A stretch of DNA of 64,000 bases from Methylobacter sp. (GTDB taxonomy: Bacteria; Pseudomonadota; Gammaproteobacteria; Methylococcales; Methylomonadaceae), in the NCBI RefSeq assembly GCF_023227905.1, contig NZ_JALOCF010000001.1:109164-173163 (forward strand), written 5' to 3'. Within the stretch, counting starts at the first letter, position 1. Each line of letters opens with the position of its first letter. Below the pieces are notes generated by a model. It ran no database searches. It worked only from the letters and a program-made list of their open reading frames with translations, and was not told the DNA's origin. This document shows positions 19,193-27,452 of this stretch, in pieces. Made by a program: the position numbers and the translations under genes.

Positions 19193-19492
19193 CTAATTCG
19201 CCCCCTTTAACCCTGCCAAAGGTCGCCCCTGACCCAGCACCGTCAGCAGTTGCGACAGATCGTCAGAGCTTTGCGCTACCTGTGGCCTCGGCCCCTCTAT
19301 TTTTTCCTGGGTCCAGTCCACCATCTCTCCTGATCCCCACGACACCACGGAAGCCAGTGAAAACACTACTATGCCGCGGGTCATGCCCTTGGGTATTCCC
19401 TGCACATCAAGATAGCGGTGGAAATATCTGGCTGCGATAAAAAACACAAGAGTGGATATAACCAGGTTCCATACGGAAGGTAATGTGAGCAT
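19193..19492 (-). CDS. Small hypothetical membrane protein
   Basis: 99 residues with two hydrophobic segments (about 7-24 and 40-56) separated by a short basic loop (HRYLDVQGIPKGMTRG), then a polar tail. The loop-helix layout suggests an inner-membrane protein with both ends on the same side. Family not recognised. A 9-bp hairpin (CTTCAGGCT / AGCCTGAAG, 19160-19189) immediately follows the stop on the minus strand and may be a weak terminator. Confidence 0.6.
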   Translation of the reverse strand: MLTLPSVWNLVISTLVFFIAARYFHRYLDVQGIPKGMTRGIVVFSLASVVSWGSGEMVDWTQEKIEGPRPQVAQSSDDLSQLLTVLGQGRPLAGLKGAN

Positions 19493-19582
19493 TATTGAAG
19501 GTTCTCTTGGCTTGGAATGTCGTTCATCATGATTTTCATGCGCTTGTTTGCAATACGAGATTATCCGGCCGCAATCGACTTT

Positions 19583-20425
19583 TTAAGCGCCGTCGTTTTG
19601 TAATTCCTTGAGCTCAGCTTCAAGTCTTAAGAACTGCTCCTTCCAGTGTTTGGCAGCGTTAATCGCTTCATCTCTTTCATCCACCAACTCATCGATGCGC
19701 TCGTTTAAAAGCCTGTTTAATTCGGTTAATTTCTTAAGCTCTTCAATCGAAGGTACAGCACCATCGTCAGACTCAATCACTTTCAGCACGGCCTCGTTAT
19801 CAACGTCAAAGGTTGTTACCGCACCTTGCTGATCGTCAGCCGCACCGCTCAACGGCTCTTCGCGGCTTTCCTCATGTTCCCGCTCGACAACCGGAGCGGG
19901 CTTTGGCGGCGTGATCTCTTTAATGGCTTTATTGAGGCTCTTTTTGCCGTCTATCACTTCCTTGACCAGCTCAGCCGGCGCTTCCTTGACCAGTTTATCC
20001 GCTAGCTGTTGAGTACGCTGCCCGACTCCGGACTGCTTGGCCCTGGCGGTGGCAGTATTTAATTGCACGGTATCGCGTAACTGGGAATTATCCGTTGCCT
20101 GGGCATTTACCCAACTTTGCGAAGCCGATACGATGGCCGCAGACTGGCCCTGCGTTAAATGCCTGCGATGTAAGTTCGACGACAGGATAAACTGCGTAGG
20201 ATTCGAGCCGGTGTACTCAATCAATACCGGCGCGATGCCCAGCTCACATAATGCGCGATAGCGATTGCCGCCATCCAGAATCATGCCGTCAAGCGTATAA
20301 ATAGGGTGGGTTTGTCCGTTAGCCAGAAGATTATCTTTAAGCGAGTCAAACTCAGCCTCGGACATCCGTGGAAAATAGGTGCAGAGCGGGTGCAGCTCCA
20401 TTGTTTGATTAGTGTTTTTAGTCAT
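19583..20425 (-). CDS. Orphan ParB/Spo0J-like nuclease-fold protein
   Basis: 280 residues. An N-terminal ParB-like domain (LKDNLLANGQTHPIYTLDG, then ILDGGNRYRALCELG) is followed by a helix-turn-helix-like region with SNLHRRHLTQGQSAAIV, a Glu/Pro-rich linker (about 170-205), and a C-terminal coiled coil (LNRLLNERIDELVDERDEA onward). The GGNRYRA motif corresponds to the CTP-binding GERRxxA box of ParB. There is no parA, rep or parS-like cluster nearby, so it is not an evident partition system; related proteins occur on plasmids and integrative elements. The start has AAGG 7 bases upstream. Confidence 0.8.
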   Translation of the reverse strand: MTKNTNQTMELHPLCTYFPRMSEAEFDSLKDNLLANGQTHPIYTLDGMILDGGNRYRALCELGIAPVLIEYTGSNPTQFILSSNLHRRHLTQGQSAAIVSASQSWVNAQATDNSQLRDTVQLNTATARAKQSGVGQRTQQLADKLVKEAPAELVKEVIDGKKSLNKAIKEITPPKPAPVVEREHEESREEPLSGAADDQQGAVTTFDVDNEAVLKVIESDDGAVPSIEELKKLTELNRLLNERIDELVDERDEAINAAKHWKEQFLRLEAELKELQNDGA

Positions 20426-20554
20426 TGGTCAACCTTAATTTAGGCCGGCCATTATATCATGGCTACGCTTAATGGTTTTTAGCGTACTGTAAGTGACGTG
20501 GGGCTTTGTTAGCGCAATAAAGTTGCGCTTTAAATCCGCCTGAGTTTAAAACGC

Positions 20555-21085
20555 TCAATCCGCCGGCAGGATTTTTTCCAATATCTCCAAGCGCAAATCA
20601 GCGAACTTTGGCGTCCAAAGATCAGGATTCAGCGGAAACGCCTTGCTGACTCCGGTGCGCCGGTAACCGTTCCGTTCGTAGAATGCGATCAGTTCGCTTC
20701 GACTTGATATGACCAACATAAGCGATTTATTAACGGCCCAGGTTTGCTGTGCGACTTGCTCCGCTGCCCGCAGCAATTGTCTGCCGATGCCCCTGCCCTG
20801 TAACGGCGGGCTTACTGCCAGCATGCCGAGATAAACCTGATCCGCCTGTTTCTGCAGATGCACCGATCCGATCAATTCCGTTTCAGCCTTGTACAACAAA
20901 AACATCGAATCGTCAGCTGTGATTAATCGTTCGATTTCATCCGTCCCGGTTCTAAGACCCATCACTAAATCGGCTTCCGTGGTCCAGCCTTGCTTGCTGA
21001 ATTCGCCGCGATAAGCCGAGTTGACCAGAGCGGCAATCTGCCCGGCATCTTGTATTTCGGCCTTGGATATCGAGTAAGCCACCAT
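20555..21085 (-). CDS. GNAT-family N-acetyltransferase
   Basis: 176 residues from the ATG at 21085, whose first base is shared with the stop of the upstream gene (TGATG junction), so the two are translationally coupled. An upstream in-frame start at 21115 would overlap the reductase by 31 bases and is less likely. The acetyl-CoA loop is visible as SPPLQGRGIGRQLLRAAE, followed by the FYERNGYRRTG helix-strand typical of GNAT enzymes. Substrate unknown. Confidence 0.88.
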   Translation of the reverse strand: MVAYSISKAEIQDAGQIAALVNSAYRGEFSKQGWTTEADLVMGLRTGTDEIERLITADDSMFLLYKAETELIGSVHLQKQADQVYLGMLAVSPPLQGRGIGRQLLRAAEQVAQQTWAVNKSLMLVISSRSELIAFYERNGYRRTGVSKAFPLNPDLWTPKFADLRLEILEKILPAD

Positions 21086-21933
21086 CACCAAAGCAAGCGC
21101 TCCACCGCCTCGCACTCGTCGGAGGCCAGTTCAAAATCGAAAATCGCCAAGTCTTCATGCATGTGACGTTCCGAGGTGGTGCCGGTTAACGGAATGATGC
21201 CGATTTGGCTCAGGTAGCGGAGAAATATTTGCGCGGCGCTACGTTGGTACTTCATCGACAACATTTGCAGCGCCGGATGAGCCAAAACAGTGGGATTGGC
21301 GGTCAGCGTCCAGAAGCTTTGGTAAATAATCCGATGCTCCCGGCAAAAAGCGCGGATGGCCCGGTCGTACCCGGTCTCGGCATAGAAACGGTTCTGGATG
21401 ACAGCGGGTTTAACCTCGGCCTCCTGATACAAAAGCTCAAACTGCCGGGGATCGTAACAATTGCTGATCCCCAGTTGCTTGGCCCCACCGCTGTGGAAGA
21501 TCAGCTCCATCGCCTGCCACGCTTCCATTGTGCTCTGCCGGCTCGCCAGCGGCGAATGTAGCACCAGACAGTCCAGATAAGGAGTTTGCAGATTTTTCAG
21601 CGAGGTTTGGAATGATTGCGCCACTTGTGAGCCGAGTCCGGCGTTAGGATCATAAGGCACTTGCATCGGGTCCTGGCCGCTCAACGGCGAGAATTTGCTT
21701 TGCAGATAAAGCTCGCTGCGATCCATGCCGCGATGCAGGCAAGCGGCCACGCCGTCGCCGACTCCCGCTTCATTGTAATGTTTGGGTTGACCGGCGGTAT
21801 CAATGCCGCGAAAACCCAGCCCGATAGCCTGTTCTACCAGTGCCGCGGTACGCTCTTTCTTCCAGGCCGTACCGTAAATAATCCGTGGCATCCGTACGCC
21901 ATAAGAGGACGTTACAAAATCTTTAGGGTCCAT
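21085..21933 (-). CDS. Aldo/keto reductase
   Basis: 282 residues from the ATG at 21933, which has GGAG 5 bases before it. (beta/alpha)8 AKR features: GFRGIDTAGQPKHYNE (the catalytic Asp and Tyr region), KFSPLSG (catalytic Lys), LDCLVLHSPL (catalytic His) and the C-terminal NADPH-binding IGIIPLTGTTSERHM. Likely an NADPH-dependent carbonyl reductase of unknown substrate. Coupled to a GNAT gene downstream. Confidence 0.9.
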   Translation of the reverse strand: MDPKDFVTSSYGVRMPRIIYGTAWKKERTAALVEQAIGLGFRGIDTAGQPKHYNEAGVGDGVAACLHRGMDRSELYLQSKFSPLSGQDPMQVPYDPNAGLGSQVAQSFQTSLKNLQTPYLDCLVLHSPLASRQSTMEAWQAMELIFHSGGAKQLGISNCYDPRQFELLYQEAEVKPAVIQNRFYAETGYDRAIRAFCREHRIIYQSFWTLTANPTVLAHPALQMLSMKYQRSAAQIFLRYLSQIGIIPLTGTTSERHMHEDLAIFDFELASDECEAVERLLW

Positions 21934-22187
21934 AAGCACTCCAGAAAAAATGTCAGGCTTCGATTATCCTCGCATGCTAACCGACTTGAAGCTACCGGCT
22001 AAGAGACATCGAACCGGTAATTCAGGCCGAAAACAAGGAGTACGATCTATGAATACGGAATGTAATTAAAACCGGCTTAACTTGATATCCCGAAGGTTTT
22101 TGAAAAGTCCGCTTAGCTACGGTGACAGTTAAGACTTTAGAATAAAGCGTGGGTGAACCATGAGCAGATAAATTCAAAATGCTTGCT

Positions 22188-22442
22188 TTACTCATCCGCA
22201 CGAAAGCGCACCTGCCGCCGCATATATCTTTTATGGGCTCGAATTGCAAGTCGACAGAGGCGCTCCTTAAAGTTCATGCAAACATAGAGTTTATTGCCCT
22301 CTTCCATAATCTTGTCGTTAAGCTGGTCATATAGCTTGCAAGCTTCCTTAATCAATCTTCTGCCATTCCTGCGCTCGCATGAATGTTTGTTTGTATATGC
22401 GCTCCTGCCGCCCGAGGCTGCTACCAATGAATATCCGCTCAT
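22188..22442 (-). CDS. Small basic protein, paralogue of the adjacent 52-residue protein
   Basis: Up to 84 residues if the ATG at 22442 is used, which lies 3 bases after the stop of the neighbour. Residues about 30-76 match the neighbour: RLIKEACKLYDQLN against ELTKQAFNLYDSIR, and CRLAIRAHKRYMRR against YFLGRKAFYRYKRR. The first 28 residues have no counterpart. A TTG at 22355 would give a 55-residue protein collinear with the neighbour, and an out-of-frame ATG just before it suggests the original start was lost by an indel. It may therefore be decaying. Function unknown; the basic helical composition would allow nucleic-acid binding. Confidence 0.5.
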   Translation of the reverse strand: MSGYSLVAASGGRSAYTNKHSCERRNGRRLIKEACKLYDQLNDKIMEEGNKLYVCMNFKERLCRLAIRAHKRYMRRQVRFRADE

Positions 22443-22445
22443 CGC

Positions 22446-22604
22446 TTATTCGGCTTTCAGGCGGCGCTTATATCGATAGAAGGCTTTGCGTCCCAAAAAA
22501 TATAAACGCACCTTATCCTCTGTACAGTCTGAAGTTTTATTGCTTTGCGCCCTAATGCTGTCGTAAAGATTGAAAGCTTGTTTGGTCAGCTCTCTTGCTG
22601 TCAT
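22446..22604 (-). CDS. Small basic protein of 52 residues
   Basis: ATG at 22604 with GGAG 8 bases upstream, reading MTARELTKQAFNLYDSI through to a Lys/Arg-rich end (KAFYRYKRRLKAE). It is helical and basic (many Arg/Lys, regularly spaced aromatic residues). The next gene downstream encodes a related protein, so this is a tandem duplication. I do not recognise the family. Conservation between the two copies supports real coding capacity. Confidence 0.6.
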   Translation of the reverse strand: MTARELTKQAFNLYDSIRAQSNKTSDCTEDKVRLYFLGRKAFYRYKRRLKAE

Positions 22605-22717
22605 AGCAGCTCTCCTGTCTTGCAAAGAATCTCGAATTAGAACTTATCTATAAATTAGATACTCTAAGTCAGATGATACAAAACAGGTATATCGTTAAAT
22701 ACTTAGCAAAGCCCTGA

Positions 22718-23710
22718 TCAACTCGCTTTCCGGCTGCATTCCCATTGCCAGGCATGCGCCACGATGGTATCCAAATCCGCATAGGCCGGTTGCCAGCCCA
22801 GCCTCAGCTTTATTTCATCGGCATTGGCCACTAACTGGGCTGGGTCGCCTTCCCGGCGCTGGCCTTCCAGCACAGGGATAGCCTTGCCGGTAACGCGCCT
22901 GGCCGCCTGGATGACGCTCTCGACGGAATAACCGTTGCCGTTGCCCAGGTTAAACGCGGTAGTTTGCCCGTCCGCTTGCAAGTATTGCAAGGCCAGCCAA
23001 TGCGCTTCGGCCAGGTCGAGGATATGGATGTAATCGCGAATGCAGGTGCCGTCGGGCGTTTTGTAATCACGACCGAACACAGTAATGTTCTGCCGGTGGC
23101 CTGAGGCGGCTTGCAATATCAGCGGGATGAGATGCGTTTCGGGATCGTGCCGTTCGCCGAGCAGGCTGTCAGGATGCGCTCCGGCGGCATTGAAATAGCG
23201 CAGGCAAACCGATTTGAGGCCGTAAGCGCGGTCATAATCGGCCAAGGCCTGTTCCACCATCAGCTTGCTCCAGCCGTAAGGATTAATCGGCCGCTTGGGA
23301 TGGGCTTCATCGATAGAGCTGTATTCCGGCTCGCCGAAAATCGCCGCGGTGGAAGAGAAAATGAACCTGCCGACATTGTGAGTCCGCATCGCATTGAGCA
23401 GATTAAGGGTGTTGGTGAAGTTGTTCTGATAATACTTGGCGGGGTCCTGCACCGATTCGCCGACCTGGATAAACGAAGCAAAATGCATGACCGCATCGAA
23501 CTTGTGCTCGCTAAACACCTTGTCAAGTACCAGCCGGTCGGCAATGTCGCCATGAACGAATTTGCCGTGCAGCACCGCATCCCGATGTCCGCTGGAAAGA
23601 TTGTCGAGTGTGACGACATCGACGCCTTTCTGGCCGAGCAGCCAGACCATATGGGAGCCGATGTAACCGGCACCGCCGACTACGAGTACAGTTTTAAGTG
23701 GTGTCGTCAT
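22718..23710 (-). CDS. galE: UDP-glucose 4-epimerase GalE
   Basis: 330 residues from the ATG at 23710 (GGGGTGA 4 bases upstream; an ATG at 23728 has no such site). Rossmann NAD motif VVGGAGYIGSHMV, catalytic Ser/Tyr region SSTAAIFGEP and YGWSKLMVEQ (YxxxK), and the GalE-type VCLRYFNAAGA. It interconverts UDP-glucose and UDP-galactose, supplying the exopolysaccharide locus that follows and linking it to the galT/galK operon at 47-49 kb. It is separated from the nearest glycosyltransferase gene by 400 bases of repeats, so it may have its own promoter. Confidence 0.96.
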   Translation of the reverse strand: MTTPLKTVLVVGGAGYIGSHMVWLLGQKGVDVVTLDNLSSGHRDAVLHGKFVHGDIADRLVLDKVFSEHKFDAVMHFASFIQVGESVQDPAKYYQNNFTNTLNLLNAMRTHNVGRFIFSSTAAIFGEPEYSSIDEAHPKRPINPYGWSKLMVEQALADYDRAYGLKSVCLRYFNAAGAHPDSLLGERHDPETHLIPLILQAASGHRQNITVFGRDYKTPDGTCIRDYIHILDLAEAHWLALQYLQADGQTTAFNLGNGNGYSVESVIQAARRVTGKAIPVLEGQRREGDPAQLVANADEIKLRLGWQPAYADLDTIVAHAWQWECSRKAS

Positions 23711-24113
23711 AGGTTCACCCCATTGCATAATTAATTTATTTTCAAAGGATTATAAATCCAACTCGATGCGATCACATCGTTTTTTTGCCGGATAAATTTA
23801 TGGCAAAGCGGTAGGTACGCATCGCGTACGAGACTGTGAAAGTATTATCAAAAATCATTTTAAAAACTTATTCACCACGAAGGCACGAAGGACACGAAGT
23901 TTTCAATACATTGAGTTTAAACAATTATTTTTCCTTCGTGATCTTCGTGCCTTCGTGGTGAATGCTTTTGCTTTGGTTCTAAATCGAATACTTTCACAGT
24001 CTCGTATCTTTTTGGGACTTGATCCAGAAAATGGTACTACGGTGCTTTCACAGTCTCGTATGCTCGGCGCGGCATATGGGAAAAATTTCCGTGAATAACA
24101 TCAGTCGATTAGT
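23711..24113. repeat. Composite palindromic element between galE and the EPS locus
   Basis: About 400 bases with no gene. A GTACGC palindrome (23815-23830) runs into a 20-base terminal repeat TACGAGACTGTGAAAGTATT (23827-23846), whose perfect complement lies at 23987-24006. Inside are hairpin arms built from CACGAAGG units (23871-23899 and 23933-23962). A partial third copy of the terminal repeat is at 24045-24060. Total size of the 20-bp-flanked unit is 180 bases. It has the architecture of a non-autonomous palindromic element; no transposase is present. A degenerate relative is at 53008-53375. Confidence 0.82.
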
Positions 24114-25037
24114 TTACGGCAGAGCGCGAAGCCAGTAAGTCTTATGCAGGCTAACGCGTCTGAGAATAGCTGGCGGCAAACCATGATGCAACGCGCCCAG
24201 CTTGAACCCGAGCCATTTCAGCCCTGTCCGCAGCACTGCGGAAGGAATCAGCAACGGAGCGTGCTTCATCAGGTAGCGCATTTCCGAAATGACAAAGCGC
24301 AAACCTTCGCCGGATGCGCCGCCGAATGTCTGTTGCAGCCAAGCACTATGGGTATGGAAAACGCCGATATCGAAATAACGCTTAAATTCGTCCGCAAAAC
24401 CGTAATCATGGGAATGGAACACGTGGGCATCGGCGCAATAAGCGATTTTCCAGCCGGATACCAGCATTTTTCCGGCCACATAAGTGTCTTCGTTCATGAT
24501 GGTGTCGACAGGGAAGCCGCTGACCTGCATCAGCGCGCTCCGCCGATAGGCGGCAAAGGAATTGGATATGAACGCGGTTTTGATGCCAAAGCGCGTCTTA
24601 TCGTCCAGGCTGCGCAACTGACTTTCGGCCGGATAATTGAACAGACGGGCATGGGCGGCAATCGGCCCTGCGTCCCGGTGCGGAAGCTGGCGTCCATAAG
24701 CCGCACCGACCTGCTCATCATTGAACGCCGCCAACAGCCGCTCGACCGCATCGGGAGCGGCCAATAAGGCATCCTGGGTCAGGAACACGATAATATCCGC
24801 TTCAGGCAGCATCTCGACACCCCACTGGCGGGTGCCGCCGTGGTTAAATGCCGACTTGGGAATAACCCGCACCTCAAAGTCGTAGACGCGCGCTAAAACG
24901 ACAGTGTCATCGCTGGACGAAGAATCGATCACCAACAAAAAATCCGGCTTCCGGGTCTGCTGATCGACGACTTTAAGCCAGGAATTCCATAAACTACCCG
25001 CATTCAGCGTAGGCACGATCAAGCCGACCTTACTCAT
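24114..25037 (-). CDS. Glycosyltransferase family 2 (rhamnosyltransferase-like)
   Basis: 307 residues, GT-A fold. LIVPTLNAGSLWNSWL opens the nucleotide-binding domain, IDSSSSDDTV and FLTQDALLA supply the Asp/Asp-like metal motif (QDA here in place of DxD), and NEDTYVAGKML is the catalytic region. C-terminal hydrophobic helices suggest membrane association. It resembles rhamnosyltransferases of exopolysaccharide clusters. Last gene of the EPS run; its ATG overlaps the stop of the GT4 gene upstream (ATGA). Confidence 0.88.
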   Translation of the reverse strand: MSKVGLIVPTLNAGSLWNSWLKVVDQQTRKPDFLLVIDSSSSDDTVVLARVYDFEVRVIPKSAFNHGGTRQWGVEMLPEADIIVFLTQDALLAAPDAVERLLAAFNDEQVGAAYGRQLPHRDAGPIAAHARLFNYPAESQLRSLDDKTRFGIKTAFISNSFAAYRRSALMQVSGFPVDTIMNEDTYVAGKMLVSGWKIAYCADAHVFHSHDYGFADEFKRYFDIGVFHTHSAWLQQTFGGASGEGLRFVISEMRYLMKHAPLLIPSAVLRTGLKWLGFKLGALHHGLPPAILRRVSLHKTYWLRALP

Positions 25038-26233
25038 AACGAAGCCCTTTTGGCCTGTGGTTGCGGCAAATCAGTCCGACCGAATTTTTTCAACACCTGC
25101 CAGACCCGTTCGCCAAGCTTGACCGGATCGAGCTGCTGTTCAACATACTGCCGGCCATTGAACGACATCCGTGCCCACTCCCAGCGCCCCAGAGATTGCG
25201 CCTTGCGTAGCGCTTCACAGACCGAAGCCTCGGTTCTGTCGAAAACAAAACCGGCCCCAAACGATTCCAGATGGTCCCATGCCAGACCTTTGGCGACCAG
25301 TACAGGGCGTCCTGAGGCCATGGCTTCGGCCACCACATTACCGAAGTTTTCGCGCATGCCGCCGGCTTCCTCCAAACCCGAAGGCAACACCAGAAAATGG
25401 CTGGACGCCAGCAAGTCCATCACTTCGCCGCGCTCCAGGTAGCCGCTATAACTGATAGCGCCTTGGGCCTGTTCGACCAGCGCCTGAAACTCTTCAAAAT
25501 AATCGCCGTCTACGCTTCTACCGGCGATAACCAGACGATCCTCGGGATTCCTCACTTTCAGCCAGGCCCGAATAAAGGCATTGATGCCTTTTTCCTGTTG
25601 AATATGTCCCAGAAAGCAAAGCTTCATGCCTGCCCCGGCAGGATATGGGGCTACCTTAAATTCGCGGCTGTCGATGCCGTTCGGAACCAGCAGTATGCGG
25701 GCATTTTTGCCGAGTACGCTGTACACGCCTTCGGCCTCGGTCTCGCTGGTGCAATGCACGGCAATGGCGCGCCGCAAGGTCGGAAAGGTCAACCACTTAT
25801 AGAACAGCCATTTATGCGGCTTCTGCCGCCGTATTAAATCGACATGCTCCGGCATCAGACCGCCGTGCACAGCGACCATGAACGGGCGGCGCAACAGGCT
25901 GCAAAAAACCGCCGCCAGCGTAGACGGCCAGGTTGCGATGCCGTGGATATAGATCACCGGCGCATCGCGGCATAGTTTGAACAGTTCCGGAATAGCGCCC
26001 AGGCCAAAGCCCCAGCGCCTGAATCCATAACACCGGTACAGCCTGACATCCACCTGTTCGCCAAGGCACACCTGTTCGGGGCGCAAGCGGCCGTCAATCG
26101 ACTCGTCGGATGCGACCAAGGCCATTTTATGGCCGCCCTCAACCCAAGCCTTGGTCAAAACGCTGGCTGTCACGGACACCCCGCCGTAACCCTTAGCCGG
26201 GGGTATATGCGTGGTAACAATACCTGCATTCAT
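25034..26233 (-). CDS. Glycosyltransferase family 4
   Basis: 400 residues from the ATG at 26233, chosen because AGGAG lies 7 bases before it and the protein then begins NAGIVTTHIPPAKGYGGV, a normal GT4 opening. The longer in-frame start at 26317 would translate part of the adjacent repeat. C-terminal GT-B donor site: FLGHIQQEKGINAF, then LPSGLEEAGGMRENFGNVVAEAMASG (the E-x7-E region). It adds one sugar to the growing lipid-linked repeat unit. Coupled to the GT2 gene downstream by a 4-base overlap. Confidence 0.9.
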   Translation of the reverse strand: MNAGIVTTHIPPAKGYGGVSVTASVLTKAWVEGGHKMALVASDESIDGRLRPEQVCLGEQVDVRLYRCYGFRRWGFGLGAIPELFKLCRDAPVIYIHGIATWPSTLAAVFCSLLRRPFMVAVHGGLMPEHVDLIRRQKPHKWLFYKWLTFPTLRRAIAVHCTSETEAEGVYSVLGKNARILLVPNGIDSREFKVAPYPAGAGMKLCFLGHIQQEKGINAFIRAWLKVRNPEDRLVIAGRSVDGDYFEEFQALVEQAQGAISYSGYLERGEVMDLLASSHFLVLPSGLEEAGGMRENFGNVVAEAMASGRPVLVAKGLAWDHLESFGAGFVFDRTEASVCEALRKAQSLGRWEWARMSFNGRQYVEQQLDPVKLGERVWQVLKKFGRTDLPQPQAKRASL

Positions 26234-26268
26234 AGTATTTCTCCTGAAAAACATGCTTTGAATAAATT

Positions 26269-26597
26269 GGTGAGAAAAGGCGAAAGGCAAAGGGCAAAAG
26301 ACGAAAAAGTCCGCCAACCGATTTGTACCCCGCCCTTAGCCCTCAATGCTATTGACTTAAGCGTGCGGGCTCCTTCTCCCTCAGGGAGAAGGTTGGGATG
26401 AGGGGGATTAAATAAGCCTTCTTCCTTATTTTGATTTCCCCTCACCCAACCCTCTCGGCAATTGCTCCTGCATTGCTCTACTACCTACATCCATGTAGGC
26501 ATCCCTCTGGAGAGGGCTTTGTACTGCTTAAGTCAACAGCATTGCCCTTAGCCCTTAGCCCTCCGCCTTTAGCCTTTAGCCTTTAGCCTTTCTCACC
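26269..26597. repeat. Triple-nested palindromic repeat
   Basis: Outer arms are GGTGAGAAAAGGCGAAAGGC-type purine tracts (26269-26295) and their pyrimidine complement with extra CCTTTAG units (26544-26597). Inside is an 18-base inverted repeat (26345-26362 and 26526-26543, AATGCTATTGACTTAAGC). Inside that is a third pair of arms made from CCTCACCCAACCCTCT / GGTTGGGATGAGGGG (26370-26408 and 26436-26520), which is itself interrupted by a 47-base cassette (26456-26502) flanked by CCCTCT on both sides. The right outer arm covers the stop codon of the downstream GT2 gene. Confidence 0.85.
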
Positions 26598-27447
26598 TTC
26601 CATACGCCAAAAATCCGCGCCAAATGCCGACGAGGTTGTAAAAAGAGTAAGCCAGTCTTTTCGGGTTTAATAAAACCAGCGCCAGCGCTATTTTTAGGGC
26701 GGGCGCGACAAACATCTTGCGAACGATGTAGTACAGAATGTATGCGTCCTTCTGATTGGCGAATTTCCTGATATAAGCCCCGACCCCGGTGGAATACATC
26801 AGCATTCTTCCGGTACCCAGCTTGTAATGGTCTTTGTCCGGATGATAAATTTTTATTTCCGGGGTATAAAAGGCGACGCAGCCTGCCCGAAGCAAGCGAT
26901 ATAAAAGCTCAAAGCCCTCGCCTCCCGAATACTTGGAACCGAGCCCGAAATCATGGTCCAGGTGGAAGAGCTTGCCATCGATCTTTTTCCGATCGAAAAA
27001 CTGCGTGAACTCTACCCCCATCATATGAAAGCGTGAAAAATACCCGGCTTTGTTACTGTTAACGCCGATACTAAAGCGGCTGGTTGAAGCATCGTAAGAA
27101 CCGGCCACCAGGATGGAAAGGTTCGGCCGCCTTTTAAACTCGTCGACCACTTTTTTCAGGACATCCTTATCGTAGGCGCAATCGTCATCCGGAAACGCGA
27201 CGATCCTGCCCTGAGCCAAGCCTATGCCGTAGTCCCTGGCCCTGGCGTTACCTGTAAAACCCACTTTCACATGCCTCACATCAAGGCAGCTCTTGATCTG
27301 CTCGACGATGGCGTCGATCTTGCCGTCCTTGTTTTGGTCGATGATAATCAACTCGAAGTCTTTATAGCTTTGGTTGGCCAGGGACTTCAAAAAATCCGCC
27401 AACTCCCAGTCTCTTCCCAGCGTTGCTAAAACCAGTGAGATTTTCAT
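26593..27447 (-). CDS. Glycosyltransferase family 2
   Basis: 284 residues from the ATG at 27447, preceded by GAGGTGATT. GT-A features: LVLATLGRDWELADFL, IIIDQNKDG, FPDDDCAYD (DxD metal motif), and a C-terminal hydrophobic segment (APALKIALALVLLNPKRLA) that may anchor it to the membrane. Acts on the lipid-linked glycan; donor unknown. The stop codon lies within the arm of a large palindromic repeat. The ribosome site overlaps the stop of the upstream gene. Confidence 0.88.
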   Translation of the reverse strand: MKISLVLATLGRDWELADFLKSLANQSYKDFELIIIDQNKDGKIDAIVEQIKSCLDVRHVKVGFTGNARARDYGIGLAQGRIVAFPDDDCAYDKDVLKKVVDEFKRRPNLSILVAGSYDASTSRFSIGVNSNKAGYFSRFHMMGVEFTQFFDRKKIDGKLFHLDHDFGLGSKYSGGEGFELLYRLLRAGCVAFYTPEIKIYHPDKDHYKLGTGRMLMYSTGVGAYIRKFANQKDAYILYYIVRKMFVAPALKIALALVLLNPKRLAYSFYNLVGIWRGFLAYGR

Positions 27448-27452
27448 AGTAA

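Noticed and set aside
20195..20240. GGATTCGAGCC-like stretch resembling a tRNA T-arm
   Set aside because: It lies within the ParB-like coding sequence and no acceptor stem or anticodon arm can be formed.
22022..22249. Possible 75-residue gene after the tandem small genes
   Set aside because: Overlaps the end of the small paralogue in another frame, with no ribosome site or homology seen by eye.
23871..23962. CACGAAGG units considered as a CRISPR-like array
   Set aside because: The units form one fold-back hairpin with no spacers, and no cas genes are present.
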